This document shows, piece by piece, positions 25,695-36,100 of a stretch of DNA of 64,000 nt. A program made the position numbers and the translations under genes. Source of the stretch: Cacconaster sp964598495. Its GTDB lineage: Bacteria; Bacteroidota; Bacteroidia; Bacteroidales; UBA932. The notes under the pieces are model-generated. The model was not told where the DNA came from and searched no databases. It was given only the letters and a program-made list of their open reading frames with translations. Positions within the stretch are counted from its first letter, which is position 1; each line of letters opens with the position of its first letter. The stretch covers positions 62,001 to 126,000 of the forward strand of contig CAZRBY010000002.1 in NCBI GenBank assembly GCA_964598495.1. The letters are read 5' to 3'.

Positions 25695-27554
25695 GGGAGA
25701 AAACAGAAACACCATCATAGGATTTGCCCTTATCGGCATTATTTTGCTGCTATTCAGCTGGTACAATACCAAGCAGTATGAGAAGCAGCAGAAGGAGAGA
25801 TACATAGCAGATTCGACAGCGGCAGCCCGTGCCATCGAAAGTGCGCGTCTTGATACCACATATCATGAGGCTGCAGCCGAAAAAGTGCAGGTTCCAGGTC
25901 AGGAACTGCCGTTGTACCAGGATTCCATACTTCACTCCGCCAGTGTTGCAGAGGCGGAGTATTATACTCTTGAGAATGATAAAATCAGGCTCAAAATATC
26001 ATCCAGAGGAGCTCAGAGGTTGAAATCAAGAATTATTACACTTATGACAGCTCCGCATTGATACTGATTGGGGATGGGAAGAGTTCGTTCGAGTATGAGA
26101 TTAATACTAATCAATGGATTAACACCGGTGATCTAACCTTTTCCCTGGTTTCACAGAGTGAGAGCAACCTAATCCTACGTCTACATTTTTCGGCAAACTC
26201 CTATATCGAGGCGGTTTATTCCCTCGCCGAAGAGAGTTATTTGGTGGACTACAATCTCAGATTTGTGAATATGGACGCTGTGCTCGACAGACGTACTAAC
26301 CAGATACGTCTCCAATGGAACGCCGATATTCCTCATCTGGAGAAGGGATATAAAAATGAGAAAAACTACTCTGCCATCGCTTACCGTTTTTCAGGCACCA
26401 ATGATGTCAAGAGTATCGGTATGAGAAAAGATTCCGCCAAAGAATCATTCTCGGCAAATCTGCGTTGGTTTGGATTCCAGCAACAATTTTTCTCCGCTAT
26501 TCTTGTCGCTGAAAACAACTTTGTTGGCGGAAATCTTGAAAATAAGTTCTATGCAGAGGATGTTGCGATCGCAACAGGCGACCTGATGCGTTCTTCAGCT
26601 GAAATGGTGCTTGACCTGGATACACAAAGCAAAGATTTTTCTATTCCTTTCAAGTTCTATTTCGGTCCAAATCACTACCCGACACTCAAGAGCTATGATG
26701 AGGGTTTCGAAAAGATCATTCCTCTCGGAGGAAAGATTATCGGGCCAATCAACCGGTATGTCATAATTCCGGTATTCAACTGGCTAAGTAAATATATCGC
26801 GAGCTACGGTCTGATAATTCTTATTCTGACCATATTGCTCAAGATTGTCATATCTCCTCTGACAATCAAGTCATACAAATCTTCTGCGAAGATGAAGGTT
26901 CTCCAGCCTGAAATCCAGAAGATCAACGAAAGATACCCCAAGAAAGAAGATGCGATGAAGAAGCAGCAGGCCACTATGGACCTATACAAAAGGGCCGGTG
27001 TGAGCATGTTCGGAGGATGTCTTCCGATGTTGTTGCAATTCCCGATCCTTTTTGCAATGTTCCGTTTCTTCCCTGCTTCTTTCGAGTTGAGACAACAAAA
27101 ATTCTTATGGGCGGATGACCTCAGCGGCTATGACTCTATACTTGATTTCGGATTCAACATTCCTCTCTACGGCGACCACATCTCCCTTTTTGCACTTCTT
27201 ATGGGTGTGTCGATGTTCTTCTACTCCAAGCTGACGATGAACCAGATGGCGGATAACCAGCAGATGCCTGGTATGAAGTTTATGCAGACCTGGTTTATGC
27301 CTATCTTTATGGTGATGATCTGTAATAATTTCTCCGCAGGATTGAGTTACTACTATATGCTCTCCAACCTTATTACCATCATCCAGACTCTTATCATCAG
27401 GAAATGGTTTGTTGACGAGGAAAAACTCCGTGCACTGATTCAGCAGAGAGCGAGCAGCAAAGAGCCGCAGAAGAAATCCAAGTTCAGGCAACGTCTTGAT
27501 GAGGCTTACAGAATACAGCAGGAGCAGATGAAACAACAGCAAAAACGGAAATGA
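25687..27554 (+). CDS. yidC: Membrane protein insertase YidC (reading frame broken near 26010)
   Basis: Inserts and folds inner-membrane proteins, with Sec or alone. It begins MNKGENRNTIIGFALIGIILLLFSW (shown in full length only as positions 25687-25761), a first membrane helix. The periplasmic domain breaks frame: the first frame runs to a TGA at 26059-26061, while the second frame is already YidC-like from about 26019 (VEIKNYYTYDSSALILIGD). The rest is intact, including the PINRYVIIPVFNWLS entry, the KMKVLQPEIQKINERYP loop, the 60KD_IMP helices and a basic C-terminal tail. About 620 residues would result after repair. The gene is essential, so a sequencing or assembly error is likelier than a true mutation. 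It overlaps the DUF349 gene by 8 nt and the YggS gene by 4. Confidence 0.88.
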
Positions 27555-28201
27555 TGACCATCCGGGAAAGGATAGAGAATATTTTGAGCCAATTGCCATC
27601 AACTGTGAAGTTGGTGGCAGTTTCAAAACTCCATTCCGTTTCCGAAATTCATGAGGCTTACGATGCCGGTCAGCGCATATTCGGCGAAAGCCGTCCACAG
27701 GAAATGGTTGCAAAGGTACCCTTGCTTCCCGGTGACATTGAATGGCATTTTATCGGTCATCTTCAGAGCAACAAGATCAAAATGATCCTGCCTTATGTTT
27801 CGCTTATCCATTCGGTGGATTCGGAACCTCTTCTGGCTAGAATAGATCGCCAGGCTGCTCTTTCAGGCCGGATTGTGGATTGTCTTGTACAGTTGCATAT
27901 CGCCATGGAGGAGAGCAAACAGGGCTTTCCCGTGCAGGAAGCTTTGGAGCAGGTACCACACTTCCGTGAAAAATATCACAATGTGCGTATTCGCGGTCTG
28001 ATGGGAATGGCTTCTTTCGTAGATGATATGGAGCAGGTGAGGGGTGAATTCCGTATTTTGAAGTCGGCTTTTGAGAGACTGAAACCGGAATTTCCAAACT
28101 TTGATACTCTTTCCATGGGAATGTCTCAGGATTGGGCTATTGCAGTCGAGGAGGGTGCCACGATAGTACGTATAGGAAGCACCATTTTTGGCTTACGCTG
28201 A
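27551..28201 (+). CDS. YggS/PLPBP-family pyridoxal phosphate homeostasis protein
   Basis: PLP-binding protein without known catalysis that keeps cellular pyridoxal phosphate and amino-acid balance. The 216 residues form the alanine-racemase-like barrel. VKLVAVSK carries the PLP lysine, followed by FGESRPQEM, WHFIGHLQSNK, and the C-terminal SMGMSQDWAIAVEEGATIVRIGS that binds the phosphate. ATG 27551 overlaps the yidC stop (ATGATGACC), so it is the third gene of a coupled DUF349-yidC-yggS run. Start codons at 27551 and 27554 are equivalent. Confidence 0.92.
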   Translation: MMTIRERIENILSQLPSTVKLVAVSKLHSVSEIHEAYDAGQRIFGESRPQEMVAKVPLLPGDIEWHFIGHLQSNKIKMILPYVSLIHSVDSEPLLARIDRQAALSGRIVDCLVQLHIAMEESKQGFPVQEALEQVPHFREKYHNVRIRGLMGMASFVDDMEQVRGEFRILKSAFERLKPEFPNFDTLSMGMSQDWAIAVEEGATIVRIGSTIFGLR

Positions 28202-28203
28202 TA

Positions 28204-28234
28204 TTGATATTCTAAATAAATAACTTTACTTTTG
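28204..28234 (+). promoter_or_regulatory. Promoter of gpsA (TTG - 20 nt - TACTTTTG)
   Basis: TTG at 28204-28206 begins 2 nt after the YggS stop codon. TACTTTTG lies at 28227-28234, giving a 20-nt spacer. The gpsA start is 31 nt after the -7 box. Confidence 0.7.
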
Positions 28235-28265
28235 TAAGTTACGTGATTATTAAATGTGATTTGCA

Positions 28266-29282
28266 ATGCATGCGGATTTGATAGTAAAAGATCTGAGGTA
28301 TGGTTTAATCGGCAGCGGCAGTTGGGCAACTGCACTTGTCAAGGTATTGTCGGATACGGGCAATAGAATTAATTGGTATATACGTAATTCTGACAATATC
28401 GACTTTATAAAGGAATTTGGCCGCAACCGTTCCTATCTCCGTTCTGCTGCATTGAAAACGGATAGGCTGGAGATGAGCGACGACATCAACGAGGTCGTTT
28501 TCAATTCGGATGCTGTAATCTTCTGTATTCCTTCGGCATATTTTCTTGCCCAGATAAAGTCTCTCGACTATGAACTTCTCAAGGATAAGCTAATCATATC
28601 GGCCACTAAAGGATTCGTATCCAATGATCATTTAACGGTAGCGGAGTATTTTCACAGGCAGTTGGAGATACCGTTCGACAGAATCGTGGTATTGAGCGGC
28701 CCAACGCATGCTGAAGAGGTTGCAATGGAAAAGCTCTCCTATCTCACCTTTGCCAGCAAGCATATCGAAGTTTCCCGTAAGGTTAGTGAATCTTTCTCAT
28801 CGCACTATGTAAAGGTTGTCTGCAGTACTGATATATATGGTGTGGAATATTCCGCAGCCATGAAGAATGTCTACGCTGTAGCTGTGGGGCTTTGCCATTC
28901 TCTGGGCTATGGTGACAATTTCATCTCCGTGCTGGTGACAGGAGCCTATAATGAGATGGTGCGTTTTCTCAACTCCACCCATCCCGACTCCAGTCGTATT
29001 CCCTCACGTTCAGCATATCTTGGAGATCTCTTGGTGACCTGCTATTCGCAATTCAGTCGCAATAGAACTTTCGGAGGCATGATTGGTAAAGGTTATTCCG
29101 TAGTTTCGGCACATACGGAGATGAACATGGTGGCGGAAGGCTATTATGCCACAAGGTGTATGTATGAGATAGCAAACAGGCTCAAAGTCGAGCTTCCTAT
29201 CGTAAGTGCGATGTACCAGATTCTCTATGAAGAGAAAAGCCCCCATTATGTAGTGAACCATTTGGCCTCAATTCTTCAATAA
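28266..29282 (+). CDS. gpsA: Glycerol-3-phosphate dehydrogenase [NAD(P)+]
   Basis: Reduces dihydroxyacetone phosphate to sn-glycerol 3-phosphate, the backbone for phospholipids. The 338 residues show the dinucleotide-binding GLIGSGSWATALVKVL, VIFCIPSAYF, the ISATKGF loop, VVLSGPTHAEEV, and the catalytic lysine region VEYSAAMKNVYAVAVG. The later helical NRTFGGMIGKGYS segment is also typical. It has its own promoter and is followed by pgi after 22 bp. Confidence 0.94.
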   Translation: MHADLIVKDLRYGLIGSGSWATALVKVLSDTGNRINWYIRNSDNIDFIKEFGRNRSYLRSAALKTDRLEMSDDINEVVFNSDAVIFCIPSAYFLAQIKSLDYELLKDKLIISATKGFVSNDHLTVAEYFHRQLEIPFDRIVVLSGPTHAEEVAMEKLSYLTFASKHIEVSRKVSESFSSHYVKVVCSTDIYGVEYSAAMKNVYAVAVGLCHSLGYGDNFISVLVTGAYNEMVRFLNSTHPDSSRIPSRSAYLGDLLVTCYSQFSRNRTFGGMIGKGYSVVSAHTEMNMVAEGYYATRCMYEIANRLKVELPIVSAMYQILYEEKSPHYVVNHLASILQ

Positions 29283-29304
29283 ACAACACATAATTGACAA
29301 TATC

Positions 29305-30632
29305 ATGATTAATCTAGACTTGAAAGGATGTTCAAACTTTGTAAACGATAAACAGTTTGATAACTATACCGCCAGAGCTCTTGAAGCATTATCGACACTG
29401 GATGGTGGCACCGGTGCTGGAAGTGATTTTCTCGGATGGAACCGCCTTCCTTCGGAAACAACGCCGGAAATTATCGAGGATTATCTTTCTGTGGTTGACA
29501 AATGGATTGAAATGGAGATAAACTTGGTAATTGTCATCGGCATTGGTGGCTCATATCTTGGTGCAAAGGCNNNNNNNNNNTCTCACATTCTTTCCACAGG
29601 ATGGTCCCATCACGCGGCCCCAAGGTAGTCTTTGCAGGACACAATCTTTCAGAAGAGTATATTGCCGAACTGATGGATGTGGTCTCAGTCAAGAATATTG
29701 CCTGTGTTGTAATTTCAAAGTCGGGGACAACTACGGAACCGGCTGTCGCCTTTCGTTTGATCAAGAGTTATATTGAAGAGAAATATGGAACTAGAGGGGC
29801 TCGCAAAAGGATTGTTGCGGTTACCGATAAGGAACGTGGAGCCCTCAGGTTACTCTCCAATCAGGAGGGCTACAAGACTTTTGTTATAGAAGATAATGTG
29901 GGAGGCCGTTTTTCAGTATTGACAGCGGTGGGATTGCTACCGATAGCACTTGCCGGTTTTGATATTACGGAAATGGTCAGGGGAGCGGCCGATATGCAGC
30001 AAATATGTAGCAAACCTACAAAAGAGAACCCTGCGATTCTCTATGCAGCCATGCGCAATGCCCTCTATGACAGTGGTAAAAAAATAGAATTTCTTGTTGG
30101 ATTCAGCCCGAAGCTTCAATATGTCAGCGAATGGTGGAAACAGCTCTTTGGTGAGAGTGAAGGTAAAGATGGTAAGGGAATATTTCCGGCATCGGTAAAT
30201 TTCACTACCGATCTCCACTCTTTGGGACAATATATCCAGGATGGCGAACGTATCCTCTTTGAGACCTTCATTGATGTGCGTACAATCCGTCGGAGAGTGG
30301 AAATCAGCCGCGATAAGCAGGATCTTGACGGACTTAATTACCTCGCAGGAAGGAATGTAGAGTTCTGCAACAAGATGGCCCAACTGGGCACCATGCTTGC
30401 CCACAATGACGGAGGAGTGCCTACTATGGAAATTTCCATAGAAATGATTGACGAATATAACCTCGGCCAGCTCTTTTACTTTTTTGAAAAGGCTTGTGGC
30501 ATAAGTGCATATATGCTTGGTGTAAATCCTTTCGATCAGCCGGGAGTTGAAGATTATAAGAAAAACATGTTTGCTCTTCTTGGAAAGCCCGGTTTTGAGA
30601 AACAGGGAGAAGAGCTCCGTAAGAGACTTTAA
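29305..30632 (+). CDS. pgi: Glucose-6-phosphate isomerase (interrupted by a 10-N gap)
   Basis: Interconverts glucose 6-phosphate and fructose 6-phosphate. The N-terminal 88 residues end IGIGGSYLGAK at a 10-N gap (29571-29580). After the gap the frame changes, and the sequence resumes as SHSFHRMVPSRGPKVVFAGHN. The rest includes SKSGTTTEPAVAF (sugar-phosphate loop), VGGRFSVLTAVGLLP, NDGGVPTME and the C-terminal FDQPGVEDYKKN. Total length is about 445 residues, as in other short bacterial Pgi. The frame change shows the gap is mis-sized: 11 or 14 nt would restore it, and 14 nt fits the family sequence. Confidence 0.92.
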
Positions 30633-30648
30633 CATAAACTATATAATT

Positions 30649-31626
30649 ATGAAAACGAAATTTCTTTTGGTACTGATTGCAGCAGCGTCCATTCTGATTT
30701 CATGCAAGCAGCAGGTACAGCCGGAGCGTGAAGAATGGGCCATTGTACTGCACGGTGGTGCAGGAGGCTCCCATGCAATGTCTACAGAAGATGAGGCTGC
30801 CTACTGCATATTCCTAAATGAAGCCCTGGAGCAGGGTAAAACGATACTTGTCTCCGGTGGCAGTGCCCTGGATGCGGTGCAGGCAACTGTTATCTATCTC
30901 GAGGATTGTCCTCTTTTCAATGCCGGAAAAGGTGCAGTTATGACCTCCGATGGACGTCATGAACTCGATGCCTCTATAATGGACGGTCGTGACCTCTCGG
31001 CAGGTGCAGTTGCCGGTGTGACCGACATAAAGAATCCTATAAAGGCGGCACGTTTGGTGATGGAGAAAACTCCCCACGTACTGCTTATCGGCGAGGGCGC
31101 TTCTTTCTTTGCACGAGAGCAGGGACTCGAAATAGTCCCGAACTCCTATTTTACGACTGAGAGTAGTAAAGTTGAACTCGAAAGAGCTCTCGCAGAGAAA
31201 AGAACCGGTGCTCCGATAGGGACTGTGGGCTGTGTGGCTCTTGATCGTGAAGGCAACATTGCCGCCGCCACCTCCACGGGAGGTATGACAGGAAAGAAAT
31301 GGGGCAGAGTGGGCGATGTGCCTATCATCGGTGCCTCCACAATTGCAGACAACAACTTTGTAGGTGTCTCCAGTACAGGTCATGGTGAACTCTGGATCCG
31401 CAGGTCAGTTGCTCACGACATATATGCTCTTATGGACTACAAAGGGCTTTCTCTTAAAGATGCCGTCCATGAGGTTATCTGGAACAAAATAGACAAGATG
31501 GAGGGCTCAGGCGGTGGTGTAATTTGCATAGACCGCTTCGGCAATATCGTAATGGATTTCAATACACATATAATGTACAGAGCCTGGGCTAAAGCTTCAG
31601 GTGAATCCGGTGCCGCAGTAAATTAG
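30649..31626 (+). CDS. Isoaspartyl peptidase / L-asparaginase (Ntn-hydrolase), predicted lipoprotein
   Basis: Plant-type asparaginase family enzyme that self-cleaves and removes isoaspartyl residues or deamidates asparagine. ATG 30649 gives a lipoprotein signal ending ILISC; an upstream in-frame ATG at 30547 lies in pgi and is rejected. The family motifs are ATVIYLEDCPLFNAGKGAV, SIMDG, and the autoproteolysis site with the nucleophile Thr192 in PIGTVGCVALD, followed by TSTGG and GHGELWIR. A membrane-anchored periplasmic or surface location is predicted. It precedes a TlpA-SusC-SusD run but is separated from it by a 130-bp region with a heptamer-like repeat. Confidence 0.9.
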   Translation: MKTKFLLVLIAAASILISCKQQVQPEREEWAIVLHGGAGGSHAMSTEDEAAYCIFLNEALEQGKTILVSGGSALDAVQATVIYLEDCPLFNAGKGAVMTSDGRHELDASIMDGRDLSAGAVAGVTDIKNPIKAARLVMEKTPHVLLIGEGASFFAREQGLEIVPNSYFTTESSKVELERALAEKRTGAPIGTVGCVALDREGNIAAATSTGGMTGKKWGRVGDVPIIGASTIADNNFVGVSSTGHGELWIRRSVAHDIYALMDYKGLSLKDAVHEVIWNKIDKMEGSGGGVICIDRFGNIVMDFNTHIMYRAWAKASGESGAAVN

Positions 31627-31629
31627 GTG

Positions 31630-31692
31630 TTGCGAGTTTCGTGTTGAAAAGGTTACCAGGTGTGGGATAGATGTTGAGTTCTGAGTATCGAG
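31630..31692. repeat. Degenerate 7-nt periodic repeat (NNNNGAG)
   Basis: GAG ends at 31636, 31678, 31685 and 31692. The last three are 7 nt apart, and the first is 42 nt (six units) before them, so it is in the same phase. The intervening units have decayed. It begins a few bases after the isoaspartyl-peptidase stop. Nothing else is seen in this 130-bp spacer. Confidence 0.5.
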
Positions 31693-31758
31693 TTTGGATT
31701 TAAATATTAATAATTGGCTGTTAGCCATCGGCAAGTTTTAAACAAAACACAACAAACT

Positions 31759-33120
31759 ATGAAACGTACCACAAGGCTGTTTATTTTAATCGCCTTTCCT
31801 TTAATTCTTTCCTCTCTATTACTTTCATGTGGTAGCAATAAGGCAAGAATTTCAGTCACTGTAATTGGCGAAAACGATGGGACTCCGGCTTTCATATACT
31901 TTGCAGATGAAAGAGAGATTGTCATACCCATAGATTCGCTTGGAAAAGGAGAACTGACGCTCGATATTAGCGAACCTATCTATGTGACTTTTTATTACCA
32001 ATATCTAAGCCCTAAACTCTTCCTGACTCCCGGCACCGATATCTGCCTTTCTTTTGAAGAAAATGAGACAGGCATTGATACGGAGATAACCGGCAAGGGT
32101 TCGGATGAAAGCAGATATTTGAACTTTGCGCCTCTGTTTGCTGCCGAAATCAATGATACCGAACTTGGTGAGGAGGCATTTCTCGCATTGTCTGACAGCC
32201 TCTATAATGCAAACTTATCGGAGTTGGAAAAGGCAGGGTTATCTACAAAGTTCAATGAATTGGAAAGGGAACGCTTGAAGTATTTCAGCTATTCAACATT
32301 ACCTTCCTATCCCTATTTTCATAGGAGACTTACTATGGACACAACCTATAGCGCCTCTTCGGTTTATTGGGAGAAGTTGAACGGACTGTTGGTTATGGAG
32401 CCCTCTCAACTTCAGTATAAAGAATATCGTTCTTTTATCTCAGAAGCTGCAGATAGAATTTCAAGAGATAAATATCCTGAGTTAGGCAGTGCGGATGCTC
32501 TTATCAAATTTGTTGAGTCGGAAATTACCAACCCTCTTATTGCTGAGGTATTGATAAACAATAAACTCTCCTCTGTATTGGAAACGAGAGGTCTTGCTGC
32601 CTTGTCTGAATCTCAGATTGAGGCATTCAAGCGTTTTGTGAAGTCCCCTAAATTGACTCACTCTTTTGATTCACTATGCGAAAGATGGAGAAATATCTCA
32701 GAAGGAAGTCCGTCGCCCAATTTCAATGCCATTGATGTAAACGGAAATAAGTTTTCACTTGCTGACTTCAGTGGGAAATACCTCTATATAGATGTTTGGG
32801 CTACTTGGTGTGGCCCTTGCCGTATTGAAATTCCTCACATGAAAGAGTTGGAGGAGAGATATCACGGACAAGATATCACTTTTGTCAGCATTTCCTGTGA
32901 TGCCGACCTCGAAGCATGGAAAAGCAGAGTTAATGAGGGCATGACAGGAGTCCAACTCCATTTTGATGAGGGGGATTATTTTATGGATGACTATATCATA
33001 ACCGGCATTCCCCGTTTTATCCTTTTGGATAGGGAAGGGAAAATAATTTCGTCAGATATGAGCCGTCCATCCGATCCGGAAACTGCCGTGAAATTGGATC
33101 AACTGCTTAAAAAATTTTAA
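31759..33120 (+). CDS. TlpA-like thioredoxin-fold lipoprotein
   Basis: A 453-residue predicted lipoprotein: signal ending LLLSC, then an N-terminal DUF4369-like beta domain (about 30-125), a helical middle, and a C-terminal TlpA/AhpC-type thioredoxin domain with WATWCGPC (Cys351, Cys354) and a cis-Pro in GIPRFILLD. Such proteins reduce disulfides in the envelope. Start ATG 31759 is chosen for the signal peptide; an in-frame ATG at 31714 would bury it. The SusC gene starts 25 bp later and SusD follows, so the three form one probable operon, a combination common in Bacteroidota. Confidence 0.88.
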   Translation: MKRTTRLFILIAFPLILSSLLLSCGSNKARISVTVIGENDGTPAFIYFADEREIVIPIDSLGKGELTLDISEPIYVTFYYQYLSPKLFLTPGTDICLSFEENETGIDTEITGKGSDESRYLNFAPLFAAEINDTELGEEAFLALSDSLYNANLSELEKAGLSTKFNELERERLKYFSYSTLPSYPYFHRRLTMDTTYSASSVYWEKLNGLLVMEPSQLQYKEYRSFISEAADRISRDKYPELGSADALIKFVESEITNPLIAEVLINNKLSSVLETRGLAALSESQIEAFKRFVKSPKLTHSFDSLCERWRNISEGSPSPNFNAIDVNGNKFSLADFSGKYLYIDVWATWCGPCRIEIPHMKELEERYHGQDITFVSISCDADLEAWKSRVNEGMTGVQLHFDEGDYFMDDYIITGIPRFILLDREGKIISSDMSRPSDPETAVKLDQLLKKF

Positions 33121-33145
33121 TATTAACCATCAAACAATTTAATCT

Positions 33146-36100
33146 ATGAGTAGAGAAACTGTAAACCCCAAAGGGTTTTGGCCAGGAGTCAAAGGCTCCC
33201 TTTTAAGGTTACTACTCTGTGTCGGTTTGTGCTTTCCGATGACTTATGCCTTGGCTGAGGGAAATGGTGCTACATTTTCCGTTGAACAGCAGAATGAAAA
33301 GGATGTAGTTTCAGGAAAAGTAACGGACAATAGGGGCGAACCTCTAATCGGTGCAACCATTTTAGTAAAAGAAAGCAAGAACTGGACGGTGACGGACGTT
33401 AACGGTAGTTTCCGCCTCAGTTTAGGCGGTGGCGAAACGCTGATTATCTCCTATATCAGTATGAAAGAAATGGAGATCAAGGTTGTGGGAGGGACGAAGG
33501 ATCTTTCGATTCAAATGGAGCCCGATGATCAGATGTTGGATGAAGTGCTGGTGACAGGTTACCAGACTTTGTCAAAAGAGCGCTCCACAGGCGCTTTCTC
33601 CAAGGTTTCAAGTGAAAAACTGGAACTCAAACGTATGGATAACCTTTCATCCATGCTTGAAGGGCAGATAGCAGGATATGTCGGTGGTCAAATTCGTGGT
33701 GTTACTACCTTGAATGCGGTTGCCAATCCAATGGTCGTCATTGACGGATTTCCCGTCGAAAATACAACTTTGGATAAGATTGGAATGACCACTGAAAACA
33801 TTCCCGATCTCAACCCGGAAGATATTGAAAGCATAACGGTACTGAAAGATGCCGCTGCTGCATCAATTTACGGTGCTCGTGCTGCCAACGGTGTGATTGT
33901 AATTACCACCAAAAAGGCTAAAGAGGGCAAGCCTCAAGTGAGTTTTTCCTCCACTTTTGCAGCGCATCCATATGCCTTTTACAAAAACAGATTTACGGAT
34001 GCAGCCGACATTATTGCCATTGAGCGTGAATGGGCTGCTTCGGCTCTGAATACGCCCGAGGCTGCTGCGTTGCAGGCCTCTGACTTGCGTGAAAACGGAG
34101 CATACCCGAGTTTGGGAGTAAACACCCTGCTTGATATGTATACAGGCAAGATCACTATGAGTGAAGGAAACGGAATTCTGGACGCTCTCGCTTCAAAGGG
34201 TTACCGTTATTACGAACAGGCAGCAGAATATGGCAAGCGCACTTCCTTCTATCAGCAATACAACTTAAGGGTTGGAAAAACTGTGGATAAGAACTCCTTC
34301 AACTTCTCCACAACCTATTGGGATAATAATTATGAGGATGTTAATCACAAAGATTGGAAATTGGGTATTAACATTACCAACTCCCTGAAACTCACAAGTT
34401 GGTTGGAATTTGACACAGGCATCTATCTGAAATACGGCAAGGAGAAAAACGGCTCATACGACCTGTTTACTCCCGGTTTCAATGCAATGCCATACGACCC
34501 CTTGGTCAATGAGGACGGGAGTTATTTTGTAGCACCTTCACAGATCGGAAAGGTACGTCGCGATATGATCGAACAATATGGAATGTATCCCGAGACTCTT
34601 GTGCCGATGGATGAGTTGAATTATGCTCTAAATCAGACAAGAACCATGGAAACACGCGCATTTGCCAAGTTGAAACTTGATTTTACCTCTTGGTTGAATT
34701 ACGATGTGATGTTCCAGTACGAAACGAACGATACCGATTATGATTCCCTGAATGAGAAAGAGACCCTCTATATGCGTACACGCATAAATGATTTCACAAG
34801 CGAGTCTCCATGGGGCGGTTCGCTGGAATACAACCTGCCTAACGGTGATTCATACTATACGCTCAGCAACAACAAACGCAGCTACAACTTCCGTCAGCAG
34901 CTGAATTTCAACGAGACATTTGCTGAAAAACACAATCTGGTGTGGATATTGGGACAGGAAATCCGCCATTCATTGATATGTTTTGATGAGAATACATTCT
35001 ACGGTTATGATCCAGAGCTCAAGAGCTGGCAGAATTTCAATATACTTGATTTGTCCTATTTCTCAGGTTTATTGGGAGCAGCGCAGTTGCCTCAAAGTAA
35101 TATAGCTTCTTCCAGAGAACTGCTCAACCGCTTTGTCTCATTCTATTCAAATGCATCTTACACGTTTGACAACAAATATGTACTTTCAGCCAGTATCCGT
35201 TGGGATCGTTCCAACCTCTGGGGAACTAATACAAAGTATCAGAACAAGCCTTTATGGTCGGTTGGAGGAAGCTGGAACATAAGTAAGGAATCATTCTTCG
35301 ATGTCGATTTCATAGATATGCTCAAACTAAGAGCTTCATACGGTATCGGCGGTAATATTGCACGTAATACGGCACCATACCTGATTGCTTCCTACTATGC
35401 TTCAAGTCTCGTGGATGGTATGGCCGGTCAGGTAACCACTCCTCCCAACAAGGATATCCGTTGGGAGAAAACTTCGACCGCCAACATCGGTCTCGACTTC
35501 TCACTCTACCGTCATCGCTTATCCGGTACTATAGAGTATTACAACAAATATAGTGTCGATCTGCTTGCTCCAATTAACGGTAGTCCTACACAGGGTTTTG
35601 GCTATTCTCACTTGATGACCAACAATGGCAAAATGGTCAATAGAGGAGTGGAAGTTACTCTCAACGGAGAGATTTTCCGCGGCAAAGATTTTGGTTGGAA
35701 TGCAACTTTACTCTATGCCTTCAACCATAACGAGGTAAAACACGTAAGCGTGGAGCCTGCCCTGTGGAACAGCCGCATTGACCTGGTTACCAGCTATCCT
35801 ATGGTCGGCAACCCTCTATATGGCATTTACGCTTATAGGTGGGCGGGACTTGATGAAAAAGGTGACCCGCAGGTATATGACGCTGAAGGCAATATCACAT
35901 CCGGTCCAACACGTGATCACAAAGCTTTGCTTTACTGCGGTACAACAATTCCGGTACATAACGCTTCGTTGACTAATGTATTGCGTTACAAGAATTTTGA
36001 ATTTTCAGCGTTGGTAATATTGAATGTCGGTCATAAGTTACGTTCTACTGATTTCCCGAGCATCAATATGGCAAACGGACGTATCAACTCTACTGCAAAG

